NCBI GenBank assembly: GCA_011065065.1
Contig: JAAKFL010000077.1
Location: forward strand, 1 to 8,776
From: Chlamydiota bacterium
Lineage (GTDB): Bacteria > Chlamydiota > Chlamydiia > Chlamydiales > SLFE01
Length of the DNA: 8,776 nucleotides
Direction: 5' to 3'
Shown piece by piece: positions 1 to 5,698 of the stretch. The translations under genes were made by a program, and so were the position numbers. Under the pieces are notes generated by a model that did no database searches, had not been told where the DNA came from, and was given only the letters and a program-made list of their open reading frames with translations. Position 1 is the stretch's first letter. Every line of letters starts with the position of its first letter.

Positions 1-311
1 GAACTTAATTTTTTACCCACTAACTTTTCAAGGTTAACAAATGGATTGATCCTGGCAAGAAAGATTTTGAACTTAGAAATTCCTAGAAAACGGGCTAAAT
101 CATCGATTTTAACTGAGACATTTTTATTGTCCTCATCATCGATTTTTAACGAGACTCGTGTAGGATTTAGCCACTGCATAAACCCAGAAAGACCGCTAGA
201 GAATCTCTTAGCACCAATTTCTGCAATTTTCACCCTTTTAGAAGGGGTTCCACTTGTCTGAAAATCAAGGGTATTTGTTCTTAATTTACCGTTTAAGACA
301 ATTTTAGTCAT
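1..311 (-). CDS. Unrecognised protein, N-terminal 103 codons only (gene continues past the left edge)
   Basis: An open frame runs on the minus strand from an ATG at 311 to the window edge without a stop (103 codons plus 2 nt). I do not recognise the family. The visible part is basic (rich in Lys and Arg) and has no signal peptide or membrane segment, so it looks cytosolic or secreted by a non-Sec route. It contains a short internal repeat: residues 54-59 read SLKIDD and residues 66-71 read SVKIDD, matching a DNA near-repeat at 101-119 and 137-155. A TATAAT box lies upstream at 377-382. The ribosome binding site is weak (a GGTG just upstream). The frame was preferred over the opposing plus-strand frame at 46-261 because it has no stop over the whole interval, has an upstream -10 box and runs away from an intergenic region. 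Confidence 0.6.
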   Translation of the reverse strand, partial: MTKIVLNGKLRTNTLDFQTSGTPSKRVKIAEIGAKRFSSGLSGFMQWLNPTRVSLKIDDEDNKNVSVKIDDLARFLGISKFKIFLARINPFVNLEKLVGKKLS

Positions 312-376
312 AATACACCAATTTTAAAAATATAATTATTAACTTAGTTAGTTGTTTTTCTTGTTCTGAAGGTGTA

Positions 377-382
377 ATTATA
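377..382 (-). promoter_or_regulatory. Candidate -10 box for the left-edge gene
   Basis: The minus strand reads a perfect TATAAT here, 66 nt upstream of the ATG at 311, giving a predicted leader of about 60 nt. No convincing -35 hexamer lies at 16-18 nt spacing, and the region is AT-rich enough for chance matches. A 15-nt dyad (CTTAAT-ATA-ATTAAG) at 384-398 sits just upstream of the -10 and could be an operator. Confidence 0.3.
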
Positions 383-388
383 GCTTAA

Positions 389-394
389 TATAAT
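389..394 (+). promoter_or_regulatory. Candidate plus-strand -10 box facing the hairpin at 449-488
   Basis: The plus strand reads TATAAT here, inside the dyad at 384-398 and only 6 nt from the minus-strand TATAAT at 377-382. If used, it would start a transcript near 401 that meets the hairpin and T-run at 449-488 after about 90 nt, with no protein gene in between. The -35 region is poor, so this is weak evidence alone. Confidence 0.2.
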
Positions 395-448
395 TAAGTT
401 TAATTAAAGATTATGTTGGGATTTTAAGAAAAAGGGCCCAATTTGTTG

Positions 449-488
449 AAACGCAGGGGGGTCGTTCTCTGTGCCCCTGCGTTTTTTA
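449..488. terminator. Intrinsic terminator hairpin, probably bidirectional
   Basis: The sequence forms a perfect 11-bp stem (AAACGCAGGGG at 449-459 with CCCCTGCGTTT at 474-484) and a 14-nt loop. On the plus strand it is followed by an uninterrupted T-run (482-487), the classic rho-independent layout. On the minus strand, the strand of the gene ending at 507, only TTT follows the stem. Position suggests it ends the minus-strand sulfatase operon about 23 nt after the stop codon; the T-run suggests it works best for a plus-strand transcript. Hence no single strand is assigned. Confidence 0.75.
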
Positions 489-506
489 TAGGAAGGAAAA
501 CTTGGA

Positions 507-938
507 TCAGAATGCAGTTGCATGTTTCTCGTATGTTTCATTGCGAGAATTGGGATCTCCTGGTATCGCTAAAGCTAATTCCAATACTTTTTGCGGAAGG
601 TAGCGTGGATACCACAAGAAAACATAACTGATTAAACAAACCCCAGAACCAGCAATCCCAAGCGGAGTTAACCCTGCCAGAGCGATTGTCGCGACACCAC
701 ATATCAGTTGGGCGATTCCATAAGTTCGCCCTCGAGTGATTAGTTTGCTCAATTTTGTTACGATGAGATCTTGGATACACTTCTCAGTAGAGTAATCATT
801 AAATTCTTTTATACGACTGCACCGCATCACATGATAATAGACAGTTCCGATTACAGGGATCATGTATAAAACGGTTGATCCTGGACTCTCAGGATCAAGA
901 GTGACGACATATTGTTGTATAGCTTGAATAGCTTCCAT
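507..938 (-). CDS. Small membrane protein with a bilobed hydrophobic domain (Inc-like), 143 aa
   Basis: I do not recognise a named family. From the ATG at 938 the protein has one hydrophobic stretch at about residues 22-37, then a helical pair: residues 73-90, a tight TPLG turn, and residues 95-110, ending in aromatic LWYPRY. A pair of membrane helices joined by a very short loop with charged ends is the hallmark of chlamydial inclusion-membrane proteins, so Inc-like is a structural inference, not a homology call. There is no cleavable signal peptide. The frame is open up to an ATG at 965 (152 aa), but that codon lacks a ribosome binding site while the ATG at 938 has GAGGTG at 943-948. The gene lies 40 nt after the sulfatase stop on the same strand, so the two are probably cotranscribed. 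It could equally be an ordinary small inner-membrane protein. Confidence 0.7.
   Translation of the reverse strand: MEAIQAIQQYVVTLDPESPGSTVLYMIPVIGTVYYHVMRCSRIKEFNDYSTEKCIQDLIVTKLSKLITRGRTYGIAQLICGVATIALAGLTPLGIAGSGVCLISYVFLWYPRYLPQKVLELALAIPGDPNSRNETYEKHATAF
875..898 (-). repeat. 9-bp inverted repeat near the 5' end of the Inc-like gene
   Basis: TTGATCCTG (875-883) pairs perfectly with CAGGATCAA (890-898) across a 6-nt loop, 40-63 nt into the coding sequence. No T-run follows. It could fold in the mRNA close to the start codon, or be chance. Confidence 0.4.
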
Positions 939-942
939 AAGA

Positions 943-948
943 CACCTC
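943..948 (-). promoter_or_regulatory. Ribosome binding site fixing the start of the Inc-like gene
   Basis: The minus strand reads GAGGTG ending 4 nt before the ATG at 938 (GAGG core 6 nt away). The alternative upstream ATG at 965 has no purine-rich element, so the 143-aa product is preferred over the 152-aa one. Confidence 0.6.
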
Positions 949-978
949 ATTTGTGTAAATGACATACATATTAAGCTA

Positions 979-2574
979 TCATGGAATTTTCAGCAAACTA
1001 GGCCAATACATCCCTTTGGGAAGTCCGTCTTCTTTACGCAGTAGCTTAGTGAGTTTTTCATGAAGTTGATTGGCTAACTGAGTGTGTTGAGAAGCTTCTT
1101 TTCCATATAAAAGATTATTTAACTGACCAGGATCTTTATCTAAGTCGTAGAGCTCATATTCAAACCCGGTTCCATTGGGTGAAAAATAGATGGCATAAGT
1201 CCAATTTTGGTATCTGAGACAACGGATATGGGAACTAGGGGTGTCTTTTGGCAAAAGGTACACGTCATCATAGGCAAAAACAATAGAGTCGCGTACTGAC
1301 TCCTTTTGACCTAAAATCACAGGCTTTTGGCTAATTCCTTGAAAGTCGGAGTGATCATAGGAAAATCCGATCAAATCTGAAATTGTTGGAATCAAATCTA
1401 AGTGACTATAAAAAGCTTCGGTTGATTTTGGGGTGGGGTAGAGCGTTGGATTGGAGATAATGAAAGGAACATGGATCTCTTCTTCGTAAGCTGTATAGGC
1501 CTTTTCCCTCATACCGTGTGATAAACCCAACTCTCCATGATCGGCGGTCCGAATGATGATCGTATCCTTCAAAAGATCATGTTTTTCTAGTGAATCTAAG
1601 ATCGCCATAATCTCTTTATCAACTACAGTATGTAAATAAGCATAGAAATTGACGTAGTCTTGCATTTCTTTTTGATTTTTAAAGGGAGCAATACGATTAA
1701 TCGCATCGCGTGCTTTCAGTTGGATCGAGGGTTTTGTCTTCAAGGAATCGTTAAAGTTACTGGGTAAATCAATTCCCATATTTTCAAAATCTTTCAGACG
1801 ATATCCTCCGTCACCATAGCCGATGGGGCTCACCCAGACATCATGGGGATTCACAAGGGAGATAAAGAGGCAGAAAGGTTTGCGCGTCTTCTTATCCTTA
1901 GTGCCTACTCTTTCAAGGTAATCGAGAATAGGCTCTCCCCATCCTTTGACCTCTTTTTTGTCTGAACTTACCATCCCCCTGACATAGCGCATATCGTTGT
2001 TGGCATATCCTCCGCCTAAAGTCGAAAGGGCAAACTTTTTATCTCGAATGTAGTCGCTATGGTCGGCGTTTCCGGCATCGGGAGGATTCCACTCTTCGGG
2101 GCTATAGGTTTTTTTCATGTTGGCAATATCTTTCTCAGACCATTTCTCTAACCCATCTACAGCATAACTCAAATGCCACTTCCCTTTCCAAACCACGTCA
2201 TAGTTGGTTTTTTCCTGAATGAGCGAGGATAAATTGGTCAAGACATCTTTCGATGGCAGTGTGGGGGAAGGGGTCGTCTCGGAGAGCGTCTCTGATACGT
2301 GATTCACAATTGAATACTGACTGGTGAGTAAAGCGGCTCTTGAAGGGGAACACATGGAGGCAGAGGTATATGCTCGTTGAAATGAGAGGCCATGTTTCAT
2401 CAATCTTTCTTGGGACGGGAGATGGTTTTTTACCCATCCGGCAGGCCAGTGCATCGGAAGCCGTTCTTGATCTGTCATCAAAACGATAATATTTGGTTGC
2501 TTTAACTCAGACTCAACCGAAAAAATCATCTGCGGCAGGCATAACAAAGTCAGAAAAATACTTAGCGCTCTCAT
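979..2574 (-). CDS. Exported sulfatase, formylglycine (Cys) type
   Basis: This is an alkaline-phosphatase-superfamily sulfatase that would hydrolyse sulfate esters outside the cytoplasm. Numbers count from the TTG at 2577; subtract one for the ATG start. Residues 1-20 form a Sec signal peptide. NIIVLMTDQ at 29-37 is the first metal-binding strand (D36). CSPSR at 76-80 is the C-x-P-x-R motif whose Cys is converted to formylglycine. KGKWH at 131-135 and NPHD at 243-246 supply catalytic Lys/His, TADHGE at 344-349 the second metal pair, and K359 the conserved lysine. YDLDKDPGQLNNL at 477-489 is the usual C-terminal sulfatase signature. All key residues are present, so it should be active if a formylglycine-generating enzyme exists; none is in the window. 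The start is the ATG at 2574, 6 nt after GAGAGG; the TTG three bases upstream sits too close. The substrate (sulfated glycan, lipid or other ester) cannot be read from sequence. It diverges from the dioxygenase/glycosyltransferase operon. Confidence 0.93.
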   Translation of the reverse strand: MRALSIFLTLLCLPQMIFSVESELKQPNIIVLMTDQERLPMHWPAGWVKNHLPSQERLMKHGLSFQRAYTSASMCSPSRAALLTSQYSIVNHVSETLSETTPSPTLPSKDVLTNLSSLIQEKTNYDVVWKGKWHLSYAVDGLEKWSEKDIANMKKTYSPEEWNPPDAGNADHSDYIRDKKFALSTLGGGYANNDMRYVRGMVSSDKKEVKGWGEPILDYLERVGTKDKKTRKPFCLFISLVNPHDVWVSPIGYGDGGYRLKDFENMGIDLPSNFNDSLKTKPSIQLKARDAINRIAPFKNQKEMQDYVNFYAYLHTVVDKEIMAILDSLEKHDLLKDTIIIRTADHGELGLSHGMREKAYTAYEEEIHVPFIISNPTLYPTPKSTEAFYSHLDLIPTISDLIGFSYDHSDFQGISQKPVILGQKESVRDSIVFAYDDVYLLPKDTPSSHIRCLRYQNWTYAIYFSPNGTGFEYELYDLDKDPGQLNNLLYGKEASQHTQLANQLHEKLTKLLRKEDGLPKGMYWPSLLKIP

Positions 2575-2580
2575 CAATTT

Positions 2581-2586
2581 CCTCTC
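2581..2586 (-). promoter_or_regulatory. Ribosome binding site of the sulfatase gene
   Basis: The minus strand reads GAGAGG exactly 6 nt before the ATG at 2574. It lies only 3 nt from the in-frame TTG at 2577, which decides for the ATG. Confidence 0.6.
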
Positions 2587-2603
2587 ATTTATTTATTTCC
2601 ATT

Positions 2604-2630
2604 TTTATAGGAAGAAGATACAGTTGTCTA
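2604..2630 (-). promoter_or_regulatory. Candidate sulfatase promoter in the divergent region
   Basis: On the minus strand TAGACA (2625-2630) and TATAAA (2604-2609) are separated by 15 nt, shorter than the ideal 17, and lie 30-56 nt upstream of the ATG. The plus-strand TTGTCT at 2624-2629 overlaps the same bases and could be the -35 of the opposite operon, but its -10 (TAAGCT, 2647-2652) is poor. The whole intergenic gap is only about 100 nt, so both operons must share it. Confidence 0.25.
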
Positions 2631-2644
2631 TGATAAAAAATGAG

Positions 2645-2656
2645 AATAAGCTTATT
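2645..2656. repeat. 12-nt palindrome in the divergent promoter region
   Basis: AATAAGCTTATT is a perfect palindrome placed between the sulfatase promoter candidate and the ribosome binding site of the dioxygenase gene, overlapping the likely plus-strand -10 region. It could be a repressor operator. It is short and made of AT-rich halves, so chance is quite possible. Confidence 0.25.
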
Positions 2657-2670
2657 TTTTTTAAAATTGC

Positions 2671-2674
2671 GAGG
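2671..2674 (+). promoter_or_regulatory. Ribosome binding site of the dioxygenase gene
   Basis: GAGG lies 6 nt before the ATG at 2681. It matters because it confirms that translation begins upstream of the hydrophobic signal-like segment. Confidence 0.6.
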
Positions 2675-2680
2675 TAGAAA

Positions 2681-3622
2681 ATGTTTCAAGTTCGATTATT
2701 TTTTTCATTGATGTTCATTCCCCTAGCGTTAGTTGGTCAGAACTATATTCAATCTCCTAATGGAAATCAGTATGAGATTGAAATGAAAGATCCTGTTGTT
2801 CATGATTCGTCTGACCATGTAGAGATTAGGAATTTTTTCCAAAGAAATGGATATGTTGTTGTTGACAATGTTTCAGAAAAAAAAGATCGAGATGGATTAG
2901 TCGCTTTTATCGATAAAATCATGAATCGGAAGTCCAGTAGCACCAGGCGTTTGGGGTTTCTCGATTTATATCATGATGATCAATTGGCTCAGTTACGACA
3001 AAATCCTAAGTTATACGGAGTCTTCACATCGATTTTCGGGACTGAAAAACTTTGGGTTGTTTTTGATCGTGTCATTCACCAACTTGTTGATGAATATGAA
3101 AGTCCATTAAATCCTCATGTCGATCAAAATCCTGTGGTGCATCCCCACTTCTTCAATGTTCAGGCAATGCTTGCACTACGTGATATGAATGAGGGAACCG
3201 GAACACTGGCACTTGTTCCTCGTTCACACCAATTCTTTCATGAATACAAAGAATGGTCTGATTCGCATGTTGGATTCGTGGAACATTGTGGAAAGCGCAA
3301 GCTATCCTTCATTGGTGTTCGATTAAAAGAGGGTCAATTAGTGATTTGGGATTCTCGAACAACTCATTGCCGATTTAGGGGATCTCCTCTCAGCAACAGA
3401 TATGCTGCTCTCCTTACTTTTACGAAAGCCGAGAACAATCAAGAACTGATAGATCTTCGTCTCAAAGCATTTAAAGAGGGGGTCGGCGTCAATCATCATC
3501 AAGCAGGTTTAAGGGCAACGGCAAAGCCACGACTTGAAATCTCATTGCGAGAAACTCAAGAAGACCTCACTCCATTAGGACGAAAGCTCTATGGTTTAGA
3601 GAATTGGTTTGTTTCAGAGTAG
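2681..3622 (+). CDS. PhyH-type Fe(II)/2-oxoglutarate dioxygenase with a signal peptide
   Basis: Phytanoyl-CoA dioxygenase (PhyH) family oxygenase, predicted to hydroxylate an unknown substrate using Fe(II), O2 and 2-oxoglutarate. The iron triad is visible: H146-V-D148 in LNPHVDQNP and the distal H229 in DSRTTHC. R240 (NRYAALL), 11 residues after the distal His, fits the Arg that binds 2-oxoglutarate. GTGTLALVPRSHQ (172-184) is the PhyH core strand-turn. At 313 aa the length is normal. The unusual part is residues 1-20, a basic start followed by a hydrophobic run (FFSLMFIPLALVG) typical of a Sec signal; family members are normally intracellular. GAGG at 2671-2674, 6 nt before the ATG, fixes this start, so the signal is not an annotation artefact. 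First gene of a three-gene operon; the next starts 9 nt after the stop. The substrate cannot be predicted: PhyH enzymes act on lipids, amino acids, nucleosides and natural products. Confidence 0.85.
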   Translation: MFQVRLFFSLMFIPLALVGQNYIQSPNGNQYEIEMKDPVVHDSSDHVEIRNFFQRNGYVVVDNVSEKKDRDGLVAFIDKIMNRKSSSTRRLGFLDLYHDDQLAQLRQNPKLYGVFTSIFGTEKLWVVFDRVIHQLVDEYESPLNPHVDQNPVVHPHFFNVQAMLALRDMNEGTGTLALVPRSHQFFHEYKEWSDSHVGFVEHCGKRKLSFIGVRLKEGQLVIWDSRTTHCRFRGSPLSNRYAALLTFTKAENNQELIDLRLKAFKEGVGVNHHQAGLRATAKPRLEISLRETQEDLTPLGRKLYGLENWFVSE

Positions 3623-3631
3623 GCGATTGAG

Positions 3632-5698
3632 ATGAATTATTTATATTTCATTTTATTGTGTTTGCATGTCAGCACTTGCCTGGCTGTGGAGACAAAAAAA
3701 GAGTGGTCATTAGGTGGTGATCTCAGCGTATGTTTTACTAGTGATGTGAAATTTGAGTTTTCGGAGAAGGATAAAATTTCTCTTTCGGCACATCTTCCAG
3801 GTTTTCAAGAAAAACCTGGCCCTCCTCCATACGATTTAGTGCTGAATCATCGTTATCATAATGAGACTTATGTCGATCAAGGGATCAAAACCACGACAAT
3901 TTTGTCTTCTTGGAATCGAACATTGCCTCCTGACTTCATTCATGTCCTTTATGGACTTGCAAGACAACAATGGTTAAATCATGAAATCTATCCAGTACAT
4001 GCCGCTTGTATAGGGAATCAAGAAAAGGGATACATTCTGCTTGTTGGATCTCCGGGATCGGGAAAAACATCGTTATCACTAAGCGCTATTTTAGATCATG
4101 ATTATCAACTGTTTTCTGGTGATAAAACTCTATTAAAAATCACTGGTGAAAGATTAGAAGCAGTCTCTGGAACTCGCACTGTGACAGTACGATTAGAAGA
4201 TGTAAAAAGATGGTCGAAAATTCCGAAGATTCACGAGTATCGGTTTGGAGATCGTATAGCATTTCAATTGCCTAAAAAGTATCAGGCGCAAGAAGCATCA
4301 GTTTCTATTAAAGCAATTTTTCTTGTGGGACTTAATGATGGCGCTCATGTGTTCACTGCACTTTCACCACTTAGTGCTCTTCATACACTCTATCCTTTTT
4401 TTCTCGATAAACAACGTGAGGATGTGCTGATCGGAGAAAACGTCGCGTTCATTGATGGTGAAATCAATCCGTTAGTTCGACAAAAACTTGCACAAGATCT
4501 TTCAAAGGTTCTTCAGAAAATCCCAGTATTTAAAGCAAATGGTTCGCTTGAGGAGGTAATTTCTTTTGTCGAAACACAAATTGGATTCGATATAAAAGAG
4601 AAGCAAACGAAAAAAATTCTTTATGGGATTTGCGGAATTGGAAATGGTCACATTAATCGACAAATGCCCATTATCCGTCATTTGTTAAGTGAAGGGCATC
4701 AGATTATGGTGTTGACCTATGGAAACGGGTTGACTTACTTTCAAAATTTTCCTGAAATCACTGTCATTCCGGTAAAAAACCCTTATTATGTTGGGTCTCC
4801 CACTGGTCTTGATTTTAAAACGACTGCGTCTCATCCAAACAATGAGGGAAATATCACCCGGGTGAATTTGGAGGCTCTCAGTCAAATTGAGACTCTTTTT
4901 AACATCCCTGATCTTGTGATTTCAGATTACGAAATGATTTCTGCCCAATATGCCTATGCGAAACAGGTTCCTCTTGTGACGCTTGATCAACAAAGCAAAT
5001 ATTTGGTTGGAAAATTCGATAAGAATTTACAGGGAACAAGCTACGTAGATGAAGTGGAGAGGCTGAATATGTTCTTTCCAAAAGCGGCTAAGCGTTTCGC
5101 GATCTCTTTCTTCAGAGTCAATGCTCAAAGTTCTGAGGTTGAGATATTGCCTCCCATTATACGACCTAAAATTCTGGCTGCAAAAGGAAAACCACTTCAT
5201 CCCACCCCTTCGATTCTTGTTTATATAACATCTCAACTGATTGAAATTGAGATCATCGATGAATGGGTTGAGATTCTCAAAACTTCTCTGCCTGATACTT
5301 ATGAAGCTAATATTTTTATTCCTAGAAAGTTTAATCTCCCAAAGGACAATGAGCGAATTCACTTCTTTCATCACGGGGATTCCCGTTTTGATCAGTGCTT
5401 GATCTCAGCCCATGGAGTGATTTCTACAGCAGGTCATACACTCCTTTCCGAAGCGATGTATTTAGAAAAACCTGTATACGCAATTCCGCTTCCTCTTTAT
5501 GAGCAACAATTGAATGCTCATGTAATTGCTGAGGGTGGCTTTGGAATTTGCGAAAAGAACCTGACAAAAGAAGGGTTAGTTCAATTTTTGGATTATCTTC
5601 CAGACTATAAGGAAAATATCCAAAAGGATGAAACCTTTCTTTTTAAAGAGCCAGGGAACGAAATTACAATTCAAAAAATTATGAAGTTTCTTAAATGA
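3632..5698 (+). CDS. Fusion of an HPr-kinase-like P-loop domain and a GT-B glycosyltransferase, with a signal sequence
   Basis: A two-domain enzyme of 688 aa. Residues 1-18 are a Sec-type signal (LYFILLCLHVSTCLA). Residues 20-310 resemble HPr-kinase-related proteins: YPVHAACIG leads into strand YILLVG and a Walker A loop GSPGSGKT (139-146), followed by YQLFSGDKTLL (158-168), matching the Walker-B-like Asp strand of HprK. The later HprK signature that contacts HPr is not visible, so a true HPr target is unlikely. Residues 325-688 form a GT-B glycosyltransferase of the TIGR00661/MGT-like type: GIGNGH loop (335-340), VISDYE (429-434), LDQQ (451-454), and donor-site STAGHTLLSEA (598-608) with EQQLNAH (624-630). 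The start is 9 nt after the dioxygenase stop, and TGA overlaps the next ATG. ATP- and nucleotide-sugar-using domains behind an export signal are odd. The acceptor and the phosphorylated target are unknown. Confidence 0.8.
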   Translation: MNYLYFILLCLHVSTCLAVETKKEWSLGGDLSVCFTSDVKFEFSEKDKISLSAHLPGFQEKPGPPPYDLVLNHRYHNETYVDQGIKTTTILSSWNRTLPPDFIHVLYGLARQQWLNHEIYPVHAACIGNQEKGYILLVGSPGSGKTSLSLSAILDHDYQLFSGDKTLLKITGERLEAVSGTRTVTVRLEDVKRWSKIPKIHEYRFGDRIAFQLPKKYQAQEASVSIKAIFLVGLNDGAHVFTALSPLSALHTLYPFFLDKQREDVLIGENVAFIDGEINPLVRQKLAQDLSKVLQKIPVFKANGSLEEVISFVETQIGFDIKEKQTKKILYGICGIGNGHINRQMPIIRHLLSEGHQIMVLTYGNGLTYFQNFPEITVIPVKNPYYVGSPTGLDFKTTASHPNNEGNITRVNLEALSQIETLFNIPDLVISDYEMISAQYAYAKQVPLVTLDQQSKYLVGKFDKNLQGTSYVDEVERLNMFFPKAAKRFAISFFRVNAQSSEVEILPPIIRPKILAAKGKPLHPTPSILVYITSQLIEIEIIDEWVEILKTSLPDTYEANIFIPRKFNLPKDNERIHFFHHGDSRFDQCLISAHGVISTAGHTLLSEAMYLEKPVYAIPLPLYEQQLNAHVIAEGGFGICEKNLTKEGLVQFLDYLPDYKENIQKDETFLFKEPGNEITIQKIMKFLK
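3797..3819 (+). repeat. 9-bp inverted repeat inside the kinase/glycosyltransferase gene
   Basis: CCAGGTTTT (3797-3805) pairs perfectly with AAAACCTGG (3811-3819) across a 5-nt loop, about 165 nt into the gene. No T-run follows on either strand, so it is not an intrinsic terminator. It could be an mRNA structure or chance. Confidence 0.4.

Noticed and set aside
46..261. 71-aa plus-strand ORF at the left end
   Set aside because: It is antisense to a frame open across all of 1-311 that has an upstream -10 box, and it has no ribosome binding site.
443..631. 62-aa plus-strand ORF
   Set aside because: It runs straight through the terminator hairpin and into the 3' end of the opposing membrane-protein gene.
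2198..2437. 79-aa minus-strand ORF inside the sulfatase
   Set aside because: It is a shadow of the sulfatase frame, which shows complete catalytic motifs over this interval.
3632..3700. Lipoprotein reading of the kinase/glycosyltransferase leader (VSTC at residues 13-16)
   Set aside because: Thr before the Cys is a poor lipobox; an ordinary signal peptidase I site after CLA fits better.
4685..5374. Three antisense ORFs inside the kinase/glycosyltransferase gene (4685-4885, 4899-5081, 5027-5374)
   Set aside because: They lie opposite a frame with clear glycosyltransferase motifs and have no recognisable protein features.
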